Below are positions 25,549 to 31,228 of a stretch of 38,386 bases of DNA, piece after piece. Source of the stretch: a virus; the IMG/VR virus record IMGVR_UViG_3300020578_000200, positions 1 through 38,386 of that record. The stretch is one strand, 5' to 3'. Below the pieces are notes generated by a model. That model had not been told where the DNA came from and searched no databases. It saw only the letters and a program-made list of their open reading frames with translations. The position numbers were made by a program, and so were the translations under genes. Position 1 is the first letter of the stretch; the number at the start of each line of letters is the position of its first letter.

Positions 25549-25758
25549 ATGGAAGAGGTAACTGAATCTACCGAATCTGATGTTGTTTTCGTATTTAGAG
25601 AACCATGCGACCGTTGTGGTGAAGAACGTATCTGCATAGGAATTGTTACCGCGCCAGAAGACGAGCCGCCAACCATATCTACAATCCTTTGTGAAGAGTG
25701 TATTCGTAAAGGGTTTAAAAAAGCAAAAAACCATTATAAGTCTACAATAGAAATGTAA
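25549..25758 (+). CDS. Small zinc-ribbon protein
   Basis: A 69-residue protein from ATG 25549, with TAGGAAAC upstream; longer in-frame starts would lie inside the previous gene. It has two CxxC pairs, EPCDRCGEERIC and LCEECIRKG, spaced about 27 residues apart, a classic zinc ribbon. The N-terminus is acidic and the C-terminus basic (KGFKKAKNHYK). Zinc ribbons of this size in phages often bind nucleic acid or RNA polymerase; the role here is unknown. A long hairpin follows the stop. Confidence 0.75.
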   Translation: MEEVTESTESDVVFVFREPCDRCGEERICIGIVTAPEDEPPTISTILCEECIRKGFKKAKNHYKSTIEM

Positions 25759-25762
25759 AGAT

Positions 25763-25802
25763 CTCGCCGTTCAAAAGAGGGAGGCAACCCTTGAACGGCG
25801 AG
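25763..25802 (+). terminator. Perfect 12-bp hairpin after the zinc-ribbon gene
   Basis: CTCGCCGTTCAA (25763-25774) pairs exactly with TTGAACGGCGAG (25791-25802); the 16-base loop contains GAGGGAGG. There is no T tract, so it is not a standard intrinsic terminator. It could stabilise a 3' end, be an RNase III-type processing site or bind a protein. The rest of the gap to 25993 holds only a promoter and a leader. Confidence 0.55.
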
Positions 25803-25913
25803 TGACATTTATGAACCGAAAATCAAGAAAGACGATATGTATGATCATTCAACATGCAGACAAAATGGAGACAATTTCGTCCGCAGAAAACATAATATTC
25901 CTTACTGGCTCTT

Positions 25914-25942
25914 TTGACAAGTTTATATTTGCCATGTAAAAT
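25914..25942 (+). promoter_or_regulatory. Near-consensus sigma70 promoter
   Basis: Perfect TTGACA (25914-25919), 17-base spacer, TAAAAT (25937-25942). A second overlapping match is TTGCCA (25929-25934), 16-base spacer, TATTAT (25951-25956). It serves the gene at 25993, giving a leader of about 30-45 bases. Confidence 0.7.
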
Positions 25943-25969
25943 CACGCCTTTATTATGGTACGTGCAATA

Positions 25970-25991
25970 GTGTTTCGCAGAAAGGAACCAC
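25970..25991 (+). promoter_or_regulatory. RBS-presenting leader hairpin
   Basis: GTG (25970-25972) pairs with CAC (25989-25991) and TTTC (25973-25976) with GGAA (25984-25987), with one bulged C. The loop is GCAGAAA. Weaker and shorter than the related leaders, but in the same position relative to ATG 25993. Confidence 0.4.
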
Positions 25992-25992
25992 C

Positions 25993-26214
25993 ATGATAAT
26001 GTTAACCAAGGCACAACGAAAAGCCTTAAAACGTATTTACGATAAGCAACAACGGACTGGGTACATCCTGCGTGACCGCTACTGCCCTGAGCCCATCGAC
26101 TACCGACAATTTCGTAAAAGTGTAATGGGCACAATCGGTATGGATAATGCCGTTATAGTCAATTGGGCAGGTATGTGGATCGCTATCGAGTGCGATGGGT
26201 ATACACACACATGA
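25993..26214 (+). CDS. Small basic hypothetical protein
   Basis: A 73-residue protein with AGAAAGGA upstream. It starts with a basic helix (TKAQRKALKRIYDKQQRT) and ends with VIVNWAGMWIAIECDGYTHT. ATG 25993 and ATG 25999 are both possible; the first has the usual leader spacing. It has its own promoter and its stop overlaps the start of a 24-residue membrane peptide. Function unknown. Confidence 0.7.
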   Translation: MIMLTKAQRKALKRIYDKQQRTGYILRDRYCPEPIDYRQFRKSVMGTIGMDNAVIVNWAGMWIAIECDGYTHT

Positions 26215-26285
26215 CGCCTTTGATTTTGTTTGGAATATTTGTGGCAATCACTTATGTGTATGATGTGTTGACAAAAAAGCGTTAG
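26211..26285 (+). CDS. 24-residue single-pass membrane peptide
   Basis: ATG 26211 overlaps the preceding TGA in an ATGA junction. The peptide is MTPLILFGIFVAITYVYDVL followed by TKKR: one hydrophobic helix with a positively charged end, typical of tiny phage membrane proteins. The -35 element of the next promoter lies inside its 3' end. Too small for confident assignment; the coupling and composition are the evidence. Confidence 0.5.
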   Translation: MTPLILFGIFVAITYVYDVLTKKR

Positions 26286-26311
26286 TCACATACACTATCA
26301 AACACTATACT
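26268..26311 (+). promoter_or_regulatory. Promoter region with two overlapping sigma70-like options
   Basis: Option 1: TTGACA (26268-26273), 17-base spacer, TACACT (26291-26296). Option 2: TAGTCA (26283-26288), 17-base spacer, TATACT (26306-26311). Option 2 resembles the promoters at 26985, 27847 and 28769 and would start transcription right at the base of the leader hairpin. Confidence 0.55.
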
Positions 26312-26318
26312 TTAACCG

Positions 26319-26346
26319 TGGCTCATTTATAGAAAGGAATATGCCA
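26319..26346 (+). promoter_or_regulatory. RBS-presenting leader hairpin
   Basis: TGGC (26319-26322) pairs with GCCA (26343-26346) and ATT (26325-26327) with AAT (26338-26340), around a 2x2 internal loop. The apical loop holds TATAGAAAGG. The A of the start codon is the last paired base. Confidence 0.55.
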
Positions 26347-26726
26347 TGAACCCTTATGACCATTATTCTAAAACAAGTATTACGAATGCTTCAAATAACA
26401 TCAGCCGCAATATTGATTACCTTGGTAGCTACATCGTTGCTTTGCAAGAACGTTTAACTAACTTAGAAAAAAGCCAAAAAGAATTTAATGATGCAATACA
26501 AGAAATGCGTATTAACATCATGCAGGGGTTTGATCCTACCGCTATGAAAGGTGCGATTGAATTATGTATAAAAGAAGCATTGCGCCCTACCGAGTTAATT
26601 TCAGACCACATTGAAAAAGTTATTTCTAACCTAATAACGGAACAAGTAAAACTGCTTGTAGAAAAGAATGTAGATGAAATTTTACAAGGCATAGAAGTTA
26701 ATGTTGATGCACAGCTTAGATGGTAG
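26346..26726 (+). CDS. Coiled-coil hypothetical protein
   Basis: A 126-residue protein that is almost wholly helical. Residues about 22-60 (IDYLGSYIVALQERLTNLEK then SQKEFNDAIQEM) have heptad character. The C-terminal half (ITEQVKLLVEKNVDEILQG) is amphipathic. No Cys, no membrane segment, no known motif. It has its own promoter and hairpin leader and is followed after 15 bases by another small gene. Confidence 0.75.
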   Translation: MNPYDHYSKTSITNASNNISRNIDYLGSYIVALQERLTNLEKSQKEFNDAIQEMRINIMQGFDPTAMKGAIELCIKEALRPTELISDHIEKVISNLITEQVKLLVEKNVDEILQGIEVNVDAQLRW

Positions 26727-26741
26727 TAAAGGGAAAAAGCA

Positions 26742-26981
26742 ATGGATATCGTTGAACGATTGCGTAAATACGACATTAATTGTCATTGTTTTGAAAACCA
26801 TCAACTAACTATATGTGAAGCCGCCAACGAAATTGAACGGTTGCGGGAAGCATTGAACTTTTATGCAAATGAAAAAAATTATGACCTTGTATTACGTACA
26901 CATTTCAGTTTGGGTGAGTATGAATATTCTTTAATACAAGATGATAATGGTACAATAGCACGCTCCGTGTTGACAAAATAG
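26742..26981 (+). CDS. Small hypothetical protein with an Ea-like N-terminus
   Basis: A 79-residue protein with AAAGGGAAAAAG upstream of ATG 26742. DIVERLRKYDINCHC followed by ICEAANEIERLREAL is a pattern found in many small phage proteins of unknown function (a short amphipathic start plus an AANEIERLR helix). The C-terminus has YEYSLIQDDNGTIA. It probably shares the transcript of the previous gene. Confidence 0.7.
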   Translation: MDIVERLRKYDINCHCFENHQLTICEAANEIERLREALNFYANEKNYDLVLRTHFSLGEYEYSLIQDDNGTIARSVLTK

Positions 26982-26984
26982 TTA

Positions 26985-27012
26985 TTGTCTTAAGTTTATC
27001 GTACCATATTAT
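26985..27012 (+). promoter_or_regulatory. Sigma70-like promoter of the TTGTC type
   Basis: TTGTCT (26985-26990), 16-base spacer, TATTAT (27007-27012), preceded by AAATAG. The predicted start near 27019 coincides with the first base of the leader hairpin. Confidence 0.5.
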
Positions 27013-27018
27013 ATACGT

Positions 27019-27048
27019 ATGGCAGCTTGTAGAAAGGAGTTAAGCCAT
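27019..27048 (+). promoter_or_regulatory. RBS-presenting leader hairpin
   Basis: ATGGC (27019-27023) pairs with GCCAT (27044-27048); an alternative inner pairing is GCTT with AAGC. The loop contains GTAGAAAGGAG. The first two bases of the start codon lie in the stem. Confidence 0.6.
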
Positions 27049-27295
27049 GATGACCGAACAAGAGTTTGTTATTCATTACCGTGTGCTCAAAGCCCATATG
27101 GCCGATATGACAGATTGGTTTCAAGAAGAAATACGCGATGTTATTTACTGCTTGAACCAAGACGTACGTGCATATCGTGCAGGTGGTCAAGAACCCGATT
27201 GGCAAAGTTACGCCGATGATATCAACGAAGTATTACGTGAGGATGGTATGCCTGCTTTGTTCGCAAGCATAAATGAGGACGTATACGATGGTTGA
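27047..27295 (+). CDS. Small acidic hypothetical protein
   Basis: An 82-residue protein from ATG 27047 (a second ATG follows at 27050). Mostly helical and acidic, with MADMTDWFQEEIRDVIYCLN and WQSYADDINEVLREDG. No motif is recognised. Acidic small proteins in phage early regions sometimes inhibit host enzymes, but nothing specific is seen. It overlaps the next gene by 8 bases. Confidence 0.7.
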   Translation: MMTEQEFVIHYRVLKAHMADMTDWFQEEIRDVIYCLNQDVRAYRAGGQEPDWQSYADDINEVLREDGMPALFASINEDVYDG

Positions 27296-27503
27296 GTATA
27301 CACTAATGATACGTAGCCAACCTTTTATCTATGTCCCTGAATTTTTTGCATGGATTGAAACTGCGTATCGTACAGGTACTGATATTGATGACTTTTTAGA
27401 TGGGCTAGGTATACCCAACCATCTATGGGATAAAGTAAAACTTGGCAAGTATCAAAAAAGTACCGAAGGTAATGACCTTGTACTTACGTTTGAGGTAAAT
27501 TAA
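27288..27503 (+). CDS. Small hypothetical protein
   Basis: A 71-residue protein. ATG 27288 is chosen because GAGG at 27275-27278 gives a normal RBS distance and the overlap with the previous stop is short; ATG 27273 is in frame and would add five residues. It contains FIYVPEFFAWIETAYRTG and IDDFLDGLGIPNHLWDKVKL, an amphipathic helical protein. Function unknown. Confidence 0.7.
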   Translation: MVEYTLMIRSQPFIYVPEFFAWIETAYRTGTDIDDFLDGLGIPNHLWDKVKLGKYQKSTEGNDLVLTFEVN

Positions 27504-27505
27504 CC

Positions 27506-27838
27506 ATGGACTTTGAAACTGCGTTTGAAACTTCACCTCGGCTTACGGAAATAGCTGATTCTGTCGTAATACGTAAACCCATCATTTGTAATGATGGTGC
27601 TACCATCAGCGTACAAGCAAGTTACGGACATCACTGTATTCCAAAAAACAATATTGGACCATATACGCATTACGAGGTGGGGTTTCCGCAGGATGCAAAG
27701 GGTGCATGTCTGCATGAAGAGCGCTTGCAACCCTACAAAGATAATACGGGGGATGTGTATCTGTATGTACCCTTACAAGTGATAACAGATATCATACATA
27801 AACATAAAGGCGCTGTTCCATGGAAACAAAAAAGATAA
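27506..27838 (+). CDS. Hypothetical protein
   Basis: A 110-residue protein starting two bases after the previous stop; GAGGT precedes it. It is beta-rich in the middle (ATISVQASYGHHCIPKNN, THYEVGFPQDAKGACLH), with His and Cys residues that could bind metal, and ends in a helix with a basic tail (KHKGAVPWKQKR). No family is recognised. It is the last gene of the three-gene unit driven from 26985. Confidence 0.7.
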   Translation: MDFETAFETSPRLTEIADSVVIRKPIICNDGATISVQASYGHHCIPKNNIGPYTHYEVGFPQDAKGACLHEERLQPYKDNTGDVYLYVPLQVITDIIHKHKGAVPWKQKR

Positions 27839-27846
27839 AAAAAGTG

Positions 27847-27874
27847 TAGTCTTGACTTTATCTGCTTTTATAAT
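27847..27874 (+). promoter_or_regulatory. Sigma70-like promoter
   Basis: TAGTCT (27847-27852), 16-base spacer, perfect TATAAT (27869-27874). The predicted start near 27881 is at the base of the leader hairpin. A TTGACT at 27853 is too close to the -10 to be used with it. Confidence 0.5.
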
Positions 27875-27881
27875 ACTAAGT

Positions 27882-27911
27882 ATGGCAACTAGTAGAAAGG
27901 AGTTCCGCCAT
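27882..27911 (+). promoter_or_regulatory. RBS-presenting leader hairpin (strongest of the set)
   Basis: ATGGC (27882-27886) pairs with GCCAT (27907-27911) and AACT (27887-27890) with AGTT (27901-27904), nine pairs with a CC bulge. The ten-base loop is AGTAGAAAGG, which exposes the RBS. The start codon AT is paired. Confidence 0.7.
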
Positions 27912-28200
27912 GCAATCTACTGTATTGATCAAGTACTTTACCCGCGATCTTTTGCTGACTGCCACGTTAGAGGGCAATGCGCGAAACTATAACCGTCAGC
28001 TTAATCCGGCGATGGTTAAAAACCTAGATGAGGAAACACTGTTTCCTGTACCTTTTCATATGCTACATGAGCATATCGATGGTGAAGTTGTTGACCCGCA
28101 TGTGCGTGCGTGTGTAATGCTTGACCCCGAAACCAAGGTGTTATTAGACATCGACCTTAAACGATTCAGCAAGTTACCCGAACTAGAGGTACCCGAATAA
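27910..28200 (+). CDS. Hypothetical protein
   Basis: A 96-residue soluble protein. LIKYFTRDLLLTATLEGNAR then NYNRQLNPAMVKNL form the N-terminal half; the C-terminal half is acidic, with CVMLDPETKVLLDIDLKRF. No motif is recognised. It has its own promoter and hairpin leader, and its stop overlaps the next start by one base, implying coupled expression of three genes to 28757. Confidence 0.7.
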   Translation: MQSTVLIKYFTRDLLLTATLEGNARNYNRQLNPAMVKNLDEETLFPVPFHMLHEHIDGEVVDPHVRACVMLDPETKVLLDIDLKRFSKLPELEVPE

Positions 28201-28454
28201 TGGGCAAGATGAAGCACAATGGCGTCACGCCGAAGCAATATGCATACTCTGCCGTTGGTTTAGAAATTGAAAATATATTCTATAACGAAACGCATGATGT
28301 TGATAAGCTGCCTGATGCTTTCAGGCGCAGAGTACGTAAACATCTTGCCATATTGCGTGAGCGCTTGCTGATTGCCGCTTATTTAGAATCGCATACCCAC
28401 CTACCCACCGAGTTCGCAAAAGAACAAAAACGCTTAGATCAAAGAAAGGATTAA
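28200..28454 (+). CDS. Small basic hypothetical protein
   Basis: An 84-residue protein whose ATG overlaps the previous TAA by one base. It is basic and helical, with DAFRRRVRKHLAILRERLL and FAKEQKRLDQRKD. This composition suggests nucleic-acid contact, but no fold is recognised. Confidence 0.7.
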   Translation: MGKMKHNGVTPKQYAYSAVGLEIENIFYNETHDVDKLPDAFRRRVRKHLAILRERLLIAAYLESHTHLPTEFAKEQKRLDQRKD

Positions 28455-28457
28455 GTT

Positions 28458-28757
28458 ATGGGTGCACAATCGTTCTGTATACAGCGTACTAAAGGTACAG
28501 ATACCGCTAAACAGGCATTTGAAGCTGCCCGTGAGCAAGCCGCTTACGATTACGGACATAGAGGCTATACGGGTACGATAGCCGAAAAAAACAGTTATGT
28601 AGTATTACCGTGTATTGAGGGTAAAACCCCCGAAGAAAGTGCTTGGCATTACGTGCAGATTGACCACCCCAAAATTTATGATAAGTGGGGTCCGGCAGGA
28701 TGTATTGAATGCCCCACAACTGATAAATATTACTTTTTCGGGTGGGCAAGTTGCTGA
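28458..28757 (+). CDS. Conserved phage protein with YDYGHRGYTGTIAEK motif
   Basis: A 99-residue protein with AAAGAAAGGA before ATG 28458. AFEAAREQAAYDYGHRGYTG then TIAEKNSYVV is a motif I recognise from many small phage and plasmid proteins of unknown function. The C-terminus has three Cys and aromatic residues (PAGCIECPTTDKYYFFGWAS). No activity is known for this group. Confidence 0.8.
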   Translation: MGAQSFCIQRTKGTDTAKQAFEAAREQAAYDYGHRGYTGTIAEKNSYVVLPCIEGKTPEESAWHYVQIDHPKIYDKWGPAGCIECPTTDKYYFFGWASC

Positions 28758-28768
28758 CTAAATAGGCA

Positions 28769-28796
28769 TTGTCATGTGTAAATCGTAACTTAAACT
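28769..28796 (+). promoter_or_regulatory. Sigma70-like promoter of the TTGTC type
   Basis: TTGTCA (28769-28774), 16-base spacer, TAAACT (28791-28796), preceded by AAATAG directly after the stop codon. The predicted start near 28803 is at the base of the leader hairpin. Confidence 0.5.
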
Positions 28797-28803
28797 ATAA
28801 CAG

Positions 28804-28830
28804 TGGCAACTAGCAGAAAGGAGTGTGCCA
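28804..28830 (+). promoter_or_regulatory. RBS-presenting leader hairpin
   Basis: TGGCA (28804-28808) pairs with TGCCA (28826-28830) and ACT (28809-28811) with AGT (28822-28824), eight pairs with one bulged G. The ten-base loop is AGCAGAAAGG. Compared with the leader at 27882 the fifth pair is newly formed. Confidence 0.7.
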
Positions 28831-29285
28831 TGTATAACTCTCAAGAAGTTTACGATACTGTAGTGCAACATCTGTACGCGCAAGGTGGCAAAAGTTACGG
28901 TGACTTCCCCGATGATGCAGGTGCGAAAGGTAGTAGCGGATGCTTGTACCGTAGCCCCGATGGCCGAAAGTGTGCCGTTGGTGCCCTAATACCTGATGAT
29001 ATATATGAGGAGGCTATGGAAGGGTTGAGCATTACGGGTTTAGTGAGTAATTACGAGCGTGTATTGCCTAGCGCGATTACGGCTAACCATGAGTTGTTAG
29101 GAATGCTGCAAGAAAGCCATGATAATTACATGGAAGAATATATACCCTTTGACGATACCGCTTTGTATGAGCGTTTGCGCGACGTGGCATACTTCCATAA
29201 ACTGTTACCCGATGCTTTAGATAAAGCGCGTAAAACATTTCATGATAAAAACAAATTGGCAAAAGCGGAGAGAGAACGTGTTTGA
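28830..29285 (+). CDS. Conserved phage protein with a CAVGALIPD motif
   Basis: A 151-residue protein from ATG 28830, selected because the hairpin leader and RBS point to it rather than to an upstream in-frame codon. The segment GCLYRSPDGRKCAVGALIPD (about 38-57) is a recurring signature in phage proteins of unknown function. The rest is acidic and helical with a Lys/Arg-rich C-terminus (ARKTFHDKNKLAKAERERV). The two Cys in the signature might bind metal. It overlaps the KOW gene by 8 bases. Confidence 0.8.
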   Translation: MYNSQEVYDTVVQHLYAQGGKSYGDFPDDAGAKGSSGCLYRSPDGRKCAVGALIPDDIYEEAMEGLSITGLVSNYERVLPSAITANHELLGMLQESHDNYMEEYIPFDDTALYERLRDVAYFHKLLPDALDKARKTFHDKNKLAKAERERV

Positions 29286-29481
29286 TAGAGACCCTAATGG
29301 TAAAATGTACATACTCGGTATTGACGATACGGTAATTGTCGGTGACGGTATGTATCGTGGTAGAAAAGGCAAAGTCACGCGGATCAAAGCCAGTAAAATC
29401 ACCGTTGAGTTGTGGCCTACCGAAAGCCAGAAAAAAGCGGTTATCAATGTAGCGCCTGACTGGGTACATCCTGCACGATAA
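29278..29481 (+). CDS. Small KOW-motif protein
   Basis: A 67-residue protein starting at GTG 29278, chosen for GGAGAGAG just upstream. TVIVGDGMYRGRKGKVTRIK then ASKITVELW matches the KOW motif of NusG and ribosomal protein L24. A protein consisting of little more than a KOW domain could bind RNA, RNA polymerase or ribosomes. Translation is coupled to the previous gene, and a terminator follows the stop by four bases. Confidence 0.75.
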   Translation: MFDRDPNGKMYILGIDDTVIVGDGMYRGRKGKVTRIKASKITVELWPTESQKKAVINVAPDWVHPAR

Positions 29482-29485
29482 TTAT

Positions 29486-29519
29486 TGCCCTACATCTGTA
29501 TAAGATGTGGGGCATTTTT
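29486..29519 (+). terminator. Rho-independent terminator
   Basis: TGCCCTACATCT (29486-29497) pairs with AGATGTGGGGCA (29503-29514), 12 pairs with one G-U, loop GTATA, followed by five Ts. It closes the unit with the KOW gene. Confidence 0.9.
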
Positions 29520-29772
29520 GTGACTTACAGGTTGAGTATATGAGCAAGGATTATTTAGGAGGCTCTTCAGAGCCTTTGTTTTTGGCTGGTGCTATATACC
29601 CAGTGTGGTAGTAAGTTGCCGCTGGTGAGCCGTTTTTGTTGGCTCTATGGCCTGATGATTATTGTGGTTGTGGGCGTAAGAGCAATTGGGTGAGCGACAA
29701 AATAGTGCTTTTAATCGGCATATCTGCTAATACAGTGGTAAGGCATACATGTTATAGAAAGGGCAGAATCAC
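29520..29772 (+). other. Gene-free stretch with a second hairpin and repeated GAGCC segments
   Basis: AGGCTC-TTCA-GAGCCT (29560-29575) plus TTGTTTTT may be a second terminator. About 55 bases later a related GAGCC...GGCTC pairing with TTTTTGTT recurs near 29627-29645, so the two look duplicated. An extended -10-like TGCTAATAC (29725-29733) could drive the gene at 29773. No convincing coding frame is seen. Confidence 0.45.
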
Positions 29773-30009
29773 ATGCAACCTAACCAAGATAACTCACAAG
29801 TTGAACCGAATGATGCAGAAGTGGTAGAGTTACTTAAAACTTTAACCTTCGTCCCTGTAGAAAATACACAGTTTTATAACGGTATAGACTTTCCATATGT
29901 GGCATACAACGAAGAGTTCGTAATATTTTCAAACGAAAATATGGACATCCATTGGTACACGATGAATAGTTTTTATAGCGGCGAATTCAATTTAAACGAA
30001 TTAACGTGA
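29773..30009 (+). CDS. Small acidic hypothetical protein
   Basis: A 78-residue protein with ATAGAAAGGGCA before ATG 29773; CATGT and ACATG flank the RBS. The N-terminus is polar and acidic, then VPVENTQFYNGIDFPYVAYN and aromatic C-terminal residues (IHWYTMNSFYSGEFNL). No motif is recognised. Confidence 0.65.
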   Translation: MQPNQDNSQVEPNDAEVVELLKTLTFVPVENTQFYNGIDFPYVAYNEEFVIFSNENMDIHWYTMNSFYSGEFNLNELT

Positions 30010-30060
30010 TAAAATAGCCATTGTTTTCAGCCAATCAACTGTTAGGCTATACGTGTATAT

Positions 30061-30331
30061 AAGCCATAGAAAGGGCAAACAAATGTCAATACTCCAGTAT
30101 AATGTAACCGAAATCAAACAACTTTTGGCTGATTGCAAGCGCAAATATCCAGAGCATTTTTGTACTTACGAAAATTTTAATAGCGTTACTCTGGATAAAA
30201 ACGGTTCTACCGACGAAACAGCAATATATCTAACCGATGTCGGGCAAACCATATATGTATTTGTAGATTCAACAGATAACCAACCTGTTGCTTCTTTTGA
30301 TCTGTAAAGCCATAGAAAGGGCAAACAAATG
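30061..30331 (+). repeat. Exact 25-nt leader repeat before two neighbouring genes
   Basis: The 25 bases 30061-30085 and 30307-30331 are identical. They run from AAGCCATAGAAAGGGC through AAACAA to the start codon ATG. Each copy contains a short GCC/GGC pairing around ATAGAAA. The reverse-strand SNF2 leader has the near-identical GCCGATAGAAAGGGC. Confidence 0.85.
30083..30307 (+). CDS. Small hypothetical protein
   Basis: A 74-residue protein; ATG 30083 is chosen because the repeated leader ends there. It begins MSILQYNVTEIKQLLADCKR and continues with beta-strands (ETAIYLTDVGQTIYVFVDST). No family is recognised. A weak promoter (TTTTCA 30024, TATACG 30048) may precede it. Confidence 0.65.
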   Translation: MSILQYNVTEIKQLLADCKRKYPEHFCTYENFNSVTLDKNGSTDETAIYLTDVGQTIYVFVDSTDNQPVASFDL

Positions 30332-30538
30332 GCAATTCTACGCAACCTCAACCAAACAACTCACGCAGAAGATCATAAAATGGCCTTGGAAAAAAGAGGC
30401 CAAGAGTTACAGGCTCAACGCAGCGCTATAATTGCCGCGAAAAAAGCCGAAATAGAAAAAATTAAAAATTCACAACTCTTACGTTTCCTCCGGCACGCCA
30501 AAATGGCGCCCGAAATCCTTAAAAAAGAAAACGTTTAA
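30329..30538 (+). CDS. Small basic helical protein
   Basis: A 69-residue protein with the same leader as the gene before it. Residues about 15-50 form a long charged helix (HKMALEKRGQELQAQRSAII, AAKKAEIEKIKNS) and the C-terminus is basic. Nothing indicates a specific function; nucleic-acid or protein binding through the helix is possible. Confidence 0.65.
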   Translation: MAILRNLNQTTHAEDHKMALEKRGQELQAQRSAIIAAKKAEIEKIKNSQLLRFLRHAKMAPEILKKENV

Positions 30539-30561
30539 TCAACATAAAAGGCAAAAGTCAC

Positions 30562-30672
30562 ATGGAACTGTATGACATCTGGGTAGTATACACTACCCAT
30601 GCACCCATCATTTTCGTAATAATCGCAGGCGCGTTTTTAATCTACACAGGCATAAAGGAGTATCGTAAATGA
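30562..30672 (+). CDS. 36-residue single-pass membrane peptide
   Basis: ATG 30562 follows AAAAGGCAAAAG. The peptide has a polar start (MELYDIWVVYTTH), one hydrophobic helix (APIIFVIIAGAFLIYTG) and a basic end (IKEYRK). Its TGA overlaps the next ATG. The DNA near its start holds TGGGTAGT-ATAC-ACTACCCA (30580-30599), an 8-bp inverted repeat. A small holin or superinfection protein is possible but unsupported. Confidence 0.6.
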   Translation: MELYDIWVVYTTHAPIIFVIIAGAFLIYTGIKEYRK

Positions 30673-30851
30673 TCTACTATCATCGCGAGGCCGACGGGGT
30701 TTACACCATCACAAAAAATGCCGCAGTCTACGCTTGGGCCACTTACAGTCGTAAAGCGAAAAAGTGGAAAGTCGTTACAGCACATGGTAAACTCATGCAC
30801 TATTTTAGTCTTCAGAGCGCCATCCATGGTATTAAACGAGGTGACATTTAA
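30669..30851 (+). CDS. Small basic hypothetical protein
   Basis: A 60-residue protein coupled to the membrane peptide by an ATGA overlap, with AAAGGAG upstream. MIYYHREADGVYTITKNAAV then YAWATYSRKAKKWKVVTAHG looks like a small beta-sheet with basic surface. No motif is recognised. It is the last gene before the packaging module. Confidence 0.65.
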   Translation: MIYYHREADGVYTITKNAAVYAWATYSRKAKKWKVVTAHGKLMHYFSLQSAIHGIKRGDI

Positions 30852-31228
30852 AATTCCTTATAAGGGAATGAATGATATTGGAAATATAGTAAGTAAGTAA
30901 TTGAAAAATAAACAGATAGTAAGATATGCTGTTTTTTAAAATGGATCGGTGTTTTTATTTTTTATCGTGGATTAAAATATCTTGATATATAGCAATGATT
31001 ACAAGGGGTTATAGAATATATACAGAGAAATAGGTAAAAGAAACAGGGAAAACTGATATTCAAAAAGTTCCGTTGCGCGCGCGCGCGAGAAACATTTTTA
31101 AAAAAATTTCTATATGGCAAAAAGACGATATCTTAATATCATTTTACTTTTCAATAACTTACGATAATATATTGTATAAGTATGTGTCCCTTATAGGAAA
31201 AGTTGTTTTTAGGAGAAAATTAAGAAAA
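30852..31228. other. AT-rich intergenic region before the packaging genes
   Basis: 377 bases with no convincing gene. ATTCC-TTATAA-GGGAAT near 30853 is a short dyad. The tract GCGCGCGCGCGCG (31075-31087) is isolated in AT-rich DNA and followed by TTTTTAAAAAAATTT. TTTACT (31143-31148) with TAATAT (31165-31170) is a weak promoter option for the small terminase. This is a plausible place for a packaging or regulatory site. Confidence 0.5.

Noticed and set aside
25802-25939. A 42-45-codon gene starting at GTG 25802 or ATG 25811
   Set aside because: It has no RBS apart from the hairpin loop, no recognisable sequence, and its 3' part coincides with a near-consensus promoter.
29636-29827. A 63-residue gene
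   Set aside because: Starts with TTG without RBS, overlaps a better-supported gene at 29773 and runs through its leader.
31073-31228. N-terminal extension of the small terminase
   Set aside because: It would translate the GC tract and A/T-rich leader; AGGAGA and family similarity support ATG 31229.
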